Under the pieces are notes generated by a model that worked only from the letters and a program-made list of their open reading frames with translations, ran no database searches and was not told where the DNA came from. Of a DNA stretch of 64,000 bases, positions 22,881 to 36,108 are shown in pieces (within the stretch, counting starts at the first letter, position 1; each line of letters starts with the position of its first letter). Where the stretch lies: positions 160,340,576-160,404,575 of the forward strand of contig OZ038378.1 of assembly GCA_964036045.1 (NCBI GenBank), read 5' to 3'. The translations under genes were made by a program, and so were the position numbers. Source of the DNA: Eutreptiella sp. 'Long Island Sound 2002' (taxonomy: Eukaryota; Euglenozoa; Euglenophyceae; Eutreptiales; Eutreptiaceae).

Positions 22881-25800
22881 GGGGAAAATTGGGACCAAGT
22901 GGGACCAAGTGGAAACAGGTGGGGAAAACTGGGAAAAATTGGAACCAAGTGGGACCAGGTGGAAAGAGGTGGGAAAACTGGGAAAAATTGGGACTAAGTG
23001 GGACCAAGTGGAAACAGGTGGGGAAAACTGGGAAAAGTTGGGACTAAGTGGGACCAAGTGGAAACAGGTGGGGAAAACTGGGGAAAATTGGGACCAAGTG
23101 GGACCAAGTCGAAACAGGTGGGGAAAACTGGGAAAAATTGGGACCAAGTGGGACCAGGTGGAAACAGGTGGGAAAACTGGGGCAAATTGGGACTAAGTGG
23201 GACCAAGTGGAAACAGGTGGGGAAAACTGGGGAAAATTGGGACTGAGTGGGACCAAGTGGAAACAGGGGGGGAAAACTGGGAAAAATTGGGACTAAGTGG
23301 GACCAAGTGGAAACAGGTGGGGAAAACTGGGAAAAATTGGGACTGAGTGGGACCAAGTGGAAACAGGGGGGGAAAACTAGGAAAAATTGGGACAAGTGGG
23401 ACCAAGTGGAAACAGGTGGGGAAAACTGGGAAAAATTGGGACCAAGTGGGACCAGGTGGAAACAGGTGGGAAAACTGGGGAAAATTGGGACTAAGTGGGA
23501 CCAAGTGGAAACAGGTGGGGAAAACTGGGAAAAATTGGGACTGAGTGGGACCAAGTGGAAACAGGGGGGGAAAACTAGGAAAAATTGGGACAAGTGGGAC
23601 CAAGTGGAAACAGGTGGGGAAAACTGGGAAAAATTGGGACCAAGTGGGACCAGGTGGAAACAGGTGGGAAAACTGGGAGAAATTGGGACTAAGTGGGACC
23701 AAGTGGAAACAGGTGGGGAAAACTCGGAAAAATTGGGACTGAGTGGGACCAAGTGGAAACAGGTGGGGAAAGCTGGGGAAAATTGGGACCAAGTGGGACC
23801 AAGTGGAAACAGGTGGGGAAAACTGGGAAAAATTGGGACTAAGTTGGACCAAGTGGAAACAGGTGGGGAAAACTGGCAAAAATTGGGACTAAGTGGGACC
23901 AAGTGGAAACAAGTGGGGAAAACTGGGAAAAATTGGGACTAAGTTGGACCAAGTGGAAACAGGTGGGGAAAGCTGGGGAAATTTGGGACCAAGTGGGACC
24001 AAGTGGAAACAGGTGGGGAAAACTGGGAAAAATTGAGACTAAGTGGGGCGAAGTGGAAACGGGTGGGGAAAAGTGGGAAAAATTGGGACCAAGTGGGACC
24101 GAGTGGAAACAGGTGGGGAAACCTGGGAAGAATTGGGACTAAGTTGGACCAAGTGGAAACAGGTGGGGAAAACTGGGAAAAATTGGGACTAAGTTGGACC
24201 AAGTGGAAACGAGTGGGGAAAACTTGGAAAAATTGGGACTAAGTTGGACCAGGTGGAAACAGGTGGGGAAAACTGGGAAAAATTGGGACTAAGTGGGACC
24301 AAGTGGAAACAGGTGGGGAAAGCTGGGGAAAATTGGGACCAAGTGGGACCAAGTGCAAACAGGTGGGGAAAACTGGGAAAAATTGGGACTAAGTGGGGCG
24401 AAGTGGAAACAGGTGGGGAAAAGTGGGAAAAATTGGGACCAAGTGGGACCAAGTGGAAACAGGTGGGGCAAGCCGTGAAAAATTGGGACTAAGTGGGACC
24501 AAGTGGAAACAGGTGGGGAAAACTGGGAAAAATTGGGACTAAGTGGGACCAAGTGGAAACAGGTGGGGAAAGCTGGGAAAAATTGGGACTGAGTGGGACC
24601 AAGTGGAAACAGGTGGGAAAAACTGGGAAAAATTGGGACTAAGTTGGACCAAGTGGAAACAGGTGGGGAAAACTGGGAAAAATTGGGACTAAGTTGGACC
24701 AAGTGGAAACAGGTGGGGAAAGATGGGGAAAATTGGGACCAAGTGGGACCAAGTGGAAACAGGTGGGGAAAACTGGGAAAAATTGGAACCAAGTGGGACC
24801 AGGTGGAAAGAGGTGGGAAAACTGGGAAAAATTGGGACTAAGTGGGACCAAGTGGAAACAGGTGGGGAAAACTGGGAAAAGTTGGGACCAAGTGGGACCA
24901 AGTGGAAACAGGTGGGGAAAAGTGGGGAAAATTGGGACCAAGTGGGACCAAGTCGAAACAGGTGGGGAAAACTGGGAAAAATTGGGACCAAGTGGGACCA
25001 GGTGGAAACAGGTGGGAAAACTGGGGAAAATTGGGACTAAGTGGGACCAAGTGGAAACAGGTGGGGAAAACTGGGGAAAATTGGGACTGAGTGGGACCAA
25101 GTGGAAACAGGGGGGGAAAACTGGGAAAAATTGGGACTAAGTGGGACCAAGTGGAAACAGGTGGGGAAAAGTGGGAAAAATTGGGACCAAGTGGGACCAG
25201 GTGGAAACAGGTGGGGAAAACTTGGAAAAATTGGGACTAAGTTGGACCAAGTGGAAACAGGTGGGGAAAACTGGGAAAAATTGGGACTGAGTGGGACCAA
25301 GTGGAAACAGGGGGGGAAAACTAGGAAAAATTGGGACAAGTGGGACCAAGTGGAAACAGGTGGGGAAAACTGGGAAAAATTGGGACCAAGTGGGACCAGG
25401 TGGAAACAGGTGGGAAAACTGGGAGAAATTGGGACTAAGTGGGACCAAGTGGAAACAGGTGGGGAAAACTGGGAAAAATGGGGACTGAGTGGGACCAAGT
25501 GGAAACAGGTGGGGAAAGCTGGGGAAAATTGGGACCAAGTGGGACCAAGTGGAAACAGGTGGGGAAAACTGGGAAAAATTGGGACTAAGTTGGACCAAGT
25601 GGAAACAGGTGGGGAAAAGTGGGAAAAATTGGGACCAAGTGGGACCGAGTGGAAACAGGTGGGGAAACCTGGGAAGAATTGGGACTAAGTTGGACCAAGT
25701 GGAAACAGGTGGGGAAAACTGGGAAAAATTGGGACTAAGTTGGACCAAGTGGAAACGAGTGGGGAAAACTTGGAAAAATTGGGACTAAGTTGGACCAGGT

Positions 25801-28567
25801 GGAAACAGGTGGGGAAAACTGGGAAAAATTGGGACTAAGTTGGACCAAGTGGAAACAGGTGGGGAAAGCTGGGGGAAATTGGGACCAAGTGGGACCAAGT
25901 GCAAACAGGTGGGGAAAACTGGGAAAAATTGGGACTAAGTGAGGCGAAGTGGAAACAGGTGGGGAAAAGTGGGAAAAATTGGGACCAAGTGGGACCAAGT
26001 GGAAACAGGTGGGGCAAGCCGTGAAAAATTGGGACTAAGTGGGACCAAGTGGAAACAGGTGGGGAAAACTGGGAAAAATTGGGACTAAGTGGGACCAAGT
26101 GGAAACAGGTGGGGAAAGCTGGGAAAAATTGGGACTGAGTGGGACCAAGTGGAAACAGGTGGGGAAAACTGGGGAAAATTGGGACTAAGTTGGACCAAGT
26201 GGAAACAGGTGGGGAAAACTGGGAAAAATTGGGACTAAGTTGGACCACGTGGAAACAGGTGGGGAAAGATGGGGAAAATTGGGACCAAGTGGGACCAAGT
26301 GGAAACAGGTGGGGAAAACTGGGAAAAATTGGGACCAAGTGGGACCAGGTGGAAAGAGGTGGGAAAACTGGGAAAAATTGGGACTAAGTGGGACCAAGTG
26401 GAAACAGGTGGGGAAAACTGGGAAAAATTGGGACTAAGTGGGACCAAGTGGAAACAGGTGGGGAAAAGTGGGGAAAATTGGGACCAAGTGGGACCAAGTC
26501 GAAACAGGTGGGGAAAACTGGGAAAAATTGGGACCAAGTGGGACCAGGTGGAAACAGGTGGGAAAACTGGGGAAAATTGGGACTAAGTGGGACCAAGTGG
26601 AAACAGGTGGGGAAAACTGGGGAAAATTGGGACTGAGTGGGACCAAGTGGAAACAGGGGGGGAAAACTGGGAAAAATTGGGACTAAGTGGGACCAAGTGG
26701 AAACAGGTGGGGAAAAGTGGGAAAAATTGGGACCAAGTGGGACCAGGTGGAAACAGGTGGGAAAACTGGGGGAAATTGGGACTAAGTGGGACCAAGTGGA
26801 AACAGGTGGGGAAAACTGGGAAAAATTGGGATTGAGTGGGACCAAGTGGAAACAGGGGGGGAAAACTAGGAAAAATTGGGACAAGTGGGACCAAGTGGAA
26901 ACAGGTGGGGAAAACTGGGAAAAATTGGGACCAAGTGGGACCAGGTGGAAACAGGTGGGAAAACTGGGAGAAATTGGGACTAAGTGGGACCAAGTGGAAA
27001 CAGGTGGGGAAAACTGGGAAAAATTGGGACTGAGTGGGACCAAGTGGAAACAGGTGGGGAAAGCTGGGGAAAATTGGGACCAAGTGGGACCAAGTGGAAA
27101 CAGGTGGGGAAAACTGGGAAAAATTGGGACTAAGTGGGACCAAGTGGAAACAGGTGGGGCAAGCCAGGAAAAATTGGGACTAAGTGGGACCAAGTGGAAT
27201 CAGGTGGGGAAAACTGGGAAAAATTGGGACTAGGTGGGACCAAGTGGAAACAGGTGGGGAAAGCTGGGAAAAATCGTTACTGCGTGGGACCAAGTGGAAA
27301 CAGGTGGGGAAAACTGGGAAAAATTGGGACTAAGTGGGACCAAGTGGAAAATGGTGGGGAAAACTGGGAAAAATTGGGACTAAGTTGGACCAAGTGGAAA
27401 CAGGTGGGGAAAGATGGGGAAAATTGGGACCAAGTGGGACCAAGTGGAAACAGGTGGGGAAAACTGGGAAAAATTGGGACCAAGTGGGACCAAGTGGAAA
27501 CAGGTGGGGAAAGCTGGGAAAAATTGGGACTAAATGGGACCAAGTGGAAACAGGTGGGGAAAACTGGGAAAAATTGGGACTAAGTGGGACCAAGTGGAAA
27601 CAGGTGGGGAAAAGTGGGAAAAATTGGGGCCAAGTGGGACCAGGTGGAAACAGGTGGGAAAACTGGGGAAAATTGGGACTAAGTGGGACCAAGTGGAAAC
27701 AGGTGGGGAAAACTGGGAAAAATTGGGACTGAGTGGGACCAAGTGGAAACAGGGGGGGAAAACTGGGAAAAATTGGGACTAAGTGGGACCAAGTGGAAAC
27801 AGGTGGGGAAAAGTGGGAAAAATTGGGACCAAGTGGGACCAGGTGGAAACAGGTGGGAAAACTGGGGAAAATTGGGACTAAGTGGGACCAAGTGGAAACA
27901 GGTGGGGACAGCTGGGAAAAATTGGGACTGAGTGGGACCAAGTGGAAACAGGTGGGGAAAACTAGGAAAAATTGGGACTAAGTTGGACCAAGTGGAAACA
28001 GGTGGGGAAAACTGGGAAAAATTGGGACTGAGTTGGACCAAGTGGAAACAGGTGGGGAAAGATGGGGAAGATTGGGACCAAGTGGGACCAAGTGGAAACA
28101 GGTGGGGAAAACTGGGAAAAATTGGGACCAAGTGGGACCCAGTGGAAACAGGTGGGGAAAACTGGGAAAAATCCGGACTAAGTTGGACCAAGTGGAAACA
28201 GGTGGGGAAAACTGGGAAAAATTGCGACTAAGTTGGACCAAGTGGAAACAGGTGGGGAAAGCTGGGGAAAATTGGGACCAAGTGGGACCAAGTGTAAACA
28301 GGTGGGGAAAATTGGGAAAAATTGGGACTAAGTGGGGCGAAGTGGAAACAGGTGGGGAAAACCGGGAAAAATTGGGACTAAGTTGGACCAAGTGGAAACA
28401 GGTGGGGAAAACTGGGAAAAATTGGGACTAAGTTGGACCAAGTGGAAACAGGTGGGGAAAACTGGGAAAAATTGGGACCAAGTGGGACCAAGTGGAAACA
28501 GGTGGGGAAAACTGGGAAAAATTGGGACCAAGTGAGACCAGGTGGAAAGAGGTGGGAAAACTGGGAA

Positions 28568-31500
28568 AAATTGGGACTAAGTGGGACCAAGTGGAAACAG
28601 GTGGGGAAAACTGGGAAAAATTGGGACTAAGTGGGACCAAGTGGAAACAGGTGGGGAAAAGTGGGGAAAATTGGGACCAAGTGGGACCAGGTGGAAACAG
28701 GTGGGAAAACTGGGGAAAATTGGGACTAAGTGGGACCAAGTGGAAACAGGTGGGGAAAACTGGGAAAAATTGGGACTGAGTGGGACCAAGTGGAAACAGG
28801 GGGGGAAAACTGGGAAAAATTGGGACTAAGTGGGACCAAGTGGAAACAGGTGGGGAAAAGTGGGAAAAATTGGGACCAAGTGGGACCAGGTGGAAACAGG
28901 TGGGGAAAACTGGGGAAAATTGGGACTGAGTGGGACCAAGTGGAAACAGGGGGGGAAAACTAGGAAAAATTGGGACAAGTGGGACCAAGTGGAAACAGGT
29001 GGGGAAAACTGGGAAAAATTGGGACTGAGTGGGACCAAGTGGAAACAGGTGGGGAAAACTGGGAAAAATTGGGACTAAGTTGGACCAAGTGGAAACAGGT
29101 GGGGAAAACTGGGGGAAATTGGGACTAAGTTGGACCAAGTGGAAACAGGTGGGGAAAGCTAGGGAAAATTGGGACCAAGTGGAAACAGGTGGGGAAAATT
29201 GGGAAAAATTGGGACTAAGTGGGGCGAAGTGGAAACAGGTGGGGAAAAGTGGGAAAAATTGGGACCAAGTGGGACCAAGTGGAAACAGGTGGGGAAAACT
29301 TGGAAAAATTGGGACTAAGTTGGACCAAGTGGAAACAGGTGGGGAAAACTGGGAAAAATTGAGACTAAGTGGGGCGAAGTGGAAACGGGTGGGGAAAAGT
29401 GGGAAAAATTGGGACCAAGTGGGACCGAGTGGAAACAGGTGCGGAAAACTGGGAAAAATTGGGACTAAGTGGGACCAAGTGGAAACAGGTGGGGAAAACT
29501 GGGAAAAATTGGGACTAAGTGGGACCAAGTGGAAACAGGTGGGGAAAACTGCGAAAAATTGGGACTAAGTGGGACCAAGTGGAAACGAGTGGGGAAAACT
29601 TGGAAAAATTGGGACCCAGTTGGACCAAGTGGAAACAGGTGGGGAAAGCTGGGGAAAATTGGGACTAAGTTGGACCAAGTGGAAACAGGTGGGGAAAGCT
29701 GGGGAAAATTGGGACCAAGTGGGACCAAGTGGAAACAGGTGGGGAAACTGGGAAAAATTGGGACTAAGTGGGGCGAAGTGGAAACAGGTGGGGAAAAGTG
29801 GGAAAAATTGGGACCAAGTGGGACCAAGTGGAAACAGGTGGGGAAAATTGGGAAAAATTTGGACTAAGTGGGGCGAAGTGGAAACAGGTGGGGAAAAGTG
29901 GGAAAAATTGGGACCAAGTGGGACCAAGTGGAAACAGGTGGGGAAAACTTGGAAAAATTGGGACTAAGTGGGACCAAGTGGAAACAGGTGGGGAAAGCTG
30001 GGAAAAATTGGGACTGAGTGGGACCAAGTGGAAACAGGTGGGGAAAACTGGGAAAAATTGGGGCTAAGTTGGACCAAGTGGAAACGGGTGGGGAAAATTG
30101 GGAGAAATTGGGACTAAGTGGGACCAAGTGGAAACAGGTGGGGAAAACTGGGAAAAATTGGGACTAAGTGGGACCAAGTGGAAACAGGTGGGGAAAAGTG
30201 GGGAAAATTGGGACCAAGTGGGACCAGGTGGAAACAGGTGGGAAAACTGGGGAAAATTGGGACTAAGTGGGACCAAGTGGAAACAGGTGGGGAAAACTGG
30301 GAAAAATTGGGACTGAGTGGGACCAAGTGGAAACAGGGGGGGAAAACTGGGAAAAATTGGGACTAAGTGGGACCAAGTGGAAACAGGTGGGGAAAAGTGG
30401 GAAAAATTGGGACCAAGTGGGACCAGGTGGAAACAGGTGGGGAAAACTGGGGAAAATTGGGACTGAGTGGGACCAAGTGGAAACAGGGGGGGAAAACTAG
30501 GAAAAATTGGGACAAGTGGGACCAAGTGGAAACAGGTGGGGAAAACTGGGAAAAATTGGGACTGAGTGGGACCAAGTGGAAACAGGTGGGGAAAACTGGG
30601 AAAAATTGGGACTAAGTTGGACCAAGTGGAAACAGGTGGGGAAAACTGGGGGAAATTGGGACTAAGTTGGACCAAGTGGAAACAGGTGGGGAAAGCTAGG
30701 GAAAATTGGGACCAAGTGGAAACAGGTGGGGAAAATTGGGAAAAATTGGGACTAAGTGGGGCGAAGTGGAAACAGGTGGGGAAAAGTGGGAAAAATTGGG
30801 ACCAAGTGGGACCAAGTGGAAACAGGTGGGGAAAACTTGGAAAAATTGGGACTAAGTTGGACCAAGTGGAAACAGGTGGGGAAAACTGGGAAAAATTGAG
30901 ACTAAGTGGGGCGAAGTGGAAACGGGTGGGGAAAAGTGGGAAAAATTGGGACCAAGTGGGACCGAGTGGAAACAGGTGCGGAAAACTGGGAAAAATTGGG
31001 ACTAAGTGGGACCAAGTGGAAACAGGTGGGGAAAACTGGGAAAAATTGGGACTAAGTGGGACCAAGTGGAAACAGGTGGGGAAAACTGCGAAAAATTGGG
31101 ACTAAGTGGGACCAAGTGGAAACGAGTGGGGAAAACTTGGAAAAATTGGGACCCAGTTGGACCAAGTGGAAACAGGTGGGGAAAGCTGGGGAAAATTGGG
31201 ACTAAGTTGGACCAAGTGGAAACAGGTGGGGAAAGCTGGGGAAAATTGGGACCAAGTGGGACCAAGTGGAAACAGGTGGGGAAACTGGGAAAAATTGGGA
31301 CTAAGTGGGGCGAAGTGGAAACAGGTGGGGAAAAGTGGGAAAAATTGGGACCAAGTGGGACCAAGTGGAAACAGGTGGGGAAAATTGGGAAAAATTTGGA
31401 CTAAGTGGGGCGAAGTGGAAACAGGTGGGGAAAAGTGGGAAAAATTGGGACCAAGTGGGACCAAGTGGAAACAGGTGGGGAAAACTTGGAAAAATTGGGA

Positions 31501-31622
31501 CTAAGTGGGACCAAGTGGAAACAGGTGGGGAAAGCTGGGAAAAATTGGGACTGAGTGGGACCAAGTGGAAACAGGTGGGGAAAACTGGGAAAAATTGGGG
31601 CTAAGTTGGACCAAGTGGAAAC
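28568..31622 (+). repeat. 1537 bp higher-order unit, two tandem copies
   Basis: Positions 28568-30085 match 30105-31622 at a 1537 bp offset (1518 bp aligned). No difference was seen in the compared stretches, including a shared 10 bp monomer deletion at 29171 and 30708. The join near 30086-30104 carries a GGGTGGGGAAAATTGGGAG variant absent from the equivalent place in the first copy. Confidence 0.92.
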
Positions 31623-31637
31623 AGGTGGGGAAAACTG

Positions 31638-34600
31638 GGAAAAATTGGGACTAAGTTGGACCAAGTGGAAACAGGTGGGGAAAGATGGGGAAAATTGGGA
31701 CCAAGTGGGACCAAGTGGAAACAGGTGGGGAAAACTGGGAAAAATTGGGACCAAGTGGGACCAAGTGGAAACAGGTGGGGCAAGCCGGGAAAAATTAGGA
31801 CTAAGTGGGACCAAGTGGAAACAGGTGGGGAAAACTGGGAAAAATTGGGACTAAGTGGGACCAAGTGGAAACAGGTGGGGAAAGCTGGGAAAAATTGGGA
31901 CTGAGTGGGACCAAGTGGAAACAGGTGGGGAAAACTGGGAAAAATTGGGACTAAGTTGGACCAAGTGGAAACAGGTGGGGAAAACTGGGAAAAATTGGGA
32001 CTAAGTTGGACCAAGTGGAATCAGGTGGGGAAAGATGGGGAAAATTGGGACCAAGTGGGACCAAGTGGAAACAGGTGGGGAAAACTGGGAAAAATTGGGA
32101 CCAAGTGAGACCAGGTGGAAAGAGGTTGGAAAACTGGGAAAAATTGGGACTAAGTGGGACCAAGTGGAAACAGGTGGGGAAAACTGGGAAAAATTGGGAC
32201 TAAGTGGGACCAAGTGGAAACAGGTGGGGAAAAGTGGGAAAAATTGGGACCAAGTGGGACCAGGTGGAAACAGGTGGGAAAACTGGGGAAAATTGGGACT
32301 AAGTGGGACCAAGTGGAAACAGGTGGGGAAAACTGGGAAAAATTGGGACTGAGTGGGACCAAGTGGAAACAGGGGGGGAAAACTGGGAAAAATTGGGACT
32401 AAGTGGGACCAAGTGGAAACAGGTGGGGAAAAGTGGGAAAAATTGGGACCAAGTGGGACCAGGTGGAAACAGGTGGGAAAACTGGGGAAAATTGGGACTA
32501 AGTGGGACCAAGTGGAAACAGGTGGGGAAAACTGGGAAAAATTGGGACTGAGTGGGACCAAGTGGAAACAGGGGGGGAAAACTAGGAAAAATTGGGACTG
32601 AGTGGGACCAAGTGGAAACAAGTGGGGAAAACTGGGAAAAATTGGGACTGAGTGGGACCAAGTGGAAACAGGTGGGGAAAACTGGGAAAAATTGGGACTA
32701 AGTTGGACCAAGTGGAAACAGGTGGGGAAAACTGGGAAAAATTGGGACTAAGTTGGACCAAGTGGAAACAGGTGGGGAAAGCTGGGGAAAATTGGGACCA
32801 AGTGGGACCAAGTGGAAACAGGTGGGGAAAATTGGGAAAAATTGGGACTAAGTGGGGCGAAGTGGAAACAGGTGGGGAAAAGTGGGAAAAATTGGGACCA
32901 AGTGGGACCAAGTGGAAACGGGTGGGGAAAACTTGGAAAAATTGGGACTAAGTTGGACCAAGTGGAAACAGGTGGGGAAAACTGGCAAAAATTGGGACTA
33001 AGTGGGACCAAGTGGAAACAAGTGGGGAAAACTGGGAAAAATTGGGACTAAGTTGGACCAAGTGGAAACAGGTGGGGAAAGCTGGGGAAAATTGGGACCA
33101 AGTGGGACCAAGTGGAAACAGGTGGGGAAAACTGGGAAAAATTGAGACTAAGTGGGGCGAAGTGGAAACGGGTGGGGAAAAGCGGGAAAAATTGGGACCA
33201 AGTGGGACCGAGTGAAAACAGGTGGGGAAAACTGGGAAAAATTGGGACTAAGTGGGACCAAGTGGAAACAGGTGGGGAAAACTGGGAAAAATTGGGACTA
33301 AGTGGGACCAAGTGGAAACAGGTGGGGAAAACTGCGAAAAATTGGGACTAAGTGGGACCAAGTGGAAACGAGTGGGGAAAACTTGGAAAAATTGGGACCC
33401 AGTTGGACCAAGTGGAAACAGGTGGGGAAAGCTGGGGAAAATTGGGACTAAGTTGGACCAAGTGGAAACAGGTGGGGAAAGCTGGGGAAAATTGGGACCA
33501 AGTGGGACCAAGTGGAAACAGGTGGGGAAAACTGGGAAAAATTGGGACTAACTGGGGCGAAGTGGAAACAGGTGGGGAAAAGTGGGAAAAATTGGGACCA
33601 AGTGGGACCAAGTGGAAACAGGTGGGGGAAAATGGGAAAAATTGGGACTAAATGGGACCAAGTGGAAAGAGGTGGGGAAAACTGGGAAAAATTGGGACTA
33701 AGTGGGACCAAGTGGAAACGGGTGGGGAAAATTGGGAGAAATTGGGACTAAGTGGGACCAAGTGGAAACGGGTGGGGAAAACTGGGAAAAATTGGGACCA
33801 AGTGGGACCAAGTGGAAGCAGGTGGGGAAACCTGGGAAAAATTGGGACTAAGTGGGACCAAGTGGAAACAGGTGGGGAAAACTGCGAAAAATTGGGACTA
33901 AGTTGGACCAAGTGGAAACAGGTGGGGAAAGATGGGGAAAATTGGGACCAAGTGGGACCAAGTGGAAACAGGTGGGGAAAACTGGGAAAAATTGGGACCA
34001 AGTGGGACCAAGTGGAAACAGGTGGGGCAAGCCGGGAAAAATTAGGACTAAGTGGGACCAAGTGGAAACAGGTGGGGAAAACTGGGAAAAATTGGGACTA
34101 AGTGGGACCAAGTGGAAACAGGTGGGGAAAGCTGGGAAAAATTGGGACTGAGTGGGACCAAGTGGAAACAGGTGGGGAAAACTGGGAAAAATTGGGACTA
34201 AGTTGGACCAAGTGGAAACAGGTGGGGAAAACTGGGAAAAATTGGGACTAAGTTGGACCAAGTGGAAACAGGTGGGGAAAGATGGGGAAAATTGGGACCA
34301 AGTGGGACCAAGTGGAAACAGGTGGGGAAAACTGGGAAAAATTGGGACCAAGTGAGACCAGGTGGAAAGAGGTTGGAAAACTGGGAAAAATTGGGACTAA
34401 GTGGGACCAAGTGGAAACAGGTGGGGAAAACTGGGAAAAATTGGGACTAAGTGGGACCAAGTGGAAACAGGTGGGGAAAAGTGGGAAAAATTGGGACCAA
34501 GTGGGACCAGGTGGAAACAGGTGGGAAAACCGGGGAAAATTGGGACTAAGTGGGACCAAGTGGAAACAGGTGGGGAAAACTTGGAAAAATTGGGACTGAG

Positions 34601-36108
34601 TGGGACCAAGTGGAAACAGGGGGGGAAAACTGGGAAAAATTGGGACTAAGTGGGACCAAGTGGAAACAGGTGGGGAAAAGTGGGAAAAATTGGGACCAAG
34701 TGGGACCAGGTGGAAACAGGTGGGAAAACTGGGGAAAATTGGGACTAAGTGGGACCAAGTGGAAACAGGTGGGGAAAACTGGGAAAAATTGGGACGGAGT
34801 GGGACCAAGTGGAAACAGGGGGGGAAAACTAGGAAAAATTGGGACAAGTGGGACCAAGTGGAAACAAGTGGGGAAAACTGGGAAAAATTGGGACTGAGTG
34901 GGACCAAGTGGAAACAGGTGGGGAAAACTGGGAAAAATTGGGACTAAGTTGGACCAAGTGGAAACAGGTGGGGAAAACTGGGAAAAATTGGGACTAAGTT
35001 GGACCAAGTGGAAACAGGTGGGGAAAGCTGGGGAAAATTGGGACCAAGTGGGACCAAGTGGAAACAGGTGGGGAAAATTGGGAAAAATTGGGACTAAGTG
35101 GGGCGAAGTGGAAACAGGTGGGGAAAAGTGGGAAGAATTGGGACCAAGTGGGACCAAGTGGAAACGGGTGGGGAAAACTTGGAAAAATTGGGACTAAGTT
35201 GGACCAAGTGGAAACAGGTGGGGAAAACTGGCAAAAATTGGGACTAAGTGGGACCAAGTGGAAACAAGTGGGGAAAACTGGGAAAAATTGGGACTAAGTT
35301 GGACCAAGTGGAAACAGGTGGGGAAAGCTGGGGAAAATTGGGACCAAGTGGGACCAAGTGGAAACAGGTGGGGAAAACTGGGAAAAATTGAGACTAAGTG
35401 GGGCGAAGTGGAAACGGGTGGGGAAAAGCGGGAAAAATTGGGACCAAGTGGGACCGAGTGAAAACAGGTGGGGAAAACTGGGAAAAATTGGGACTAAGTG
35501 GGACCAAGTGGAAACAGGTGGGGAAAACTGGGAAAAATTGGGACTAAGTGGGACCAAGTGGAAACAGGTGGGGAAAACTGCGAAAAATTGGGACTAAGTG
35601 GGACCAAGTGGAAACGAGTGGGGAAAACTTGGAAAAATTGGGACCCAGTTGGACCAAGTGGAAACAGGTGGGGAAAGCTGGGGAAAATTGGGACTAAGTT
35701 GGACCAAGTGGAAACAGGTGGGGAAAGCTGGGGAAAATTGGGACCAAGTGGGACCAAGTGGAAACAGGTGGGGAAAACTGGGAAAAATTGGGACTAACTG
35801 GGGCGAAGTGGAAACAGGTGGGGAAAAGTGGGAAAAATTGGGACCAAGTGGGACCAAGTGGAAACAGGTGGGGGAAAATGGGAAAAATTGGGACTAAATG
35901 GGACCAAGTGGAAACAGGTAGGGAAAACTGGGAAAAATTGGGACTAAGTGGGACCAAGTGGAAACGGGTGGGGAAAATTGGGAGAAATTGGGACTAAGTG
36001 GGACCAAGTGGAAACGGGTGGGGAAAACTGGGAAAAATTGGGACCAAGTGGGACCAAGTGGAAGCAGGTGGGGAAACCTGGGAAAAATTGGGACTAAGTG
36101 GGACCAAG
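31638..36108 (+). repeat. About 2247 bp higher-order unit, two tandem copies
   Basis: Positions 31638-33862 match 33885-36108. The offset is 2247 bp up to about 32600 and 2246 bp after it, because one monomer reads GACTGAG in the first copy and GACAAG in the second. A third copy lies at about 38685-40858 and lacks one whole monomer near 40000. Confidence 0.9.

Noticed and set aside
28428-29528. Long open reading frames on both strands (up to about 366 codons) with repetitive Gly/Lys/Trp-rich or Pro/Phe/Ser-rich translations
   Set aside because: The 50 bp unit returns to the same frame every 150 bp, and its few in-frame stops (TAA in ACTAAGT, TAG on the other strand) are often mutated. Frames are therefore long by chance on both strands and in overlapping registers. 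Indels of 1-3 bp are common and not multiples of 3. Starts are mostly non-ATG, and there are no gene signals. These are not proteins.
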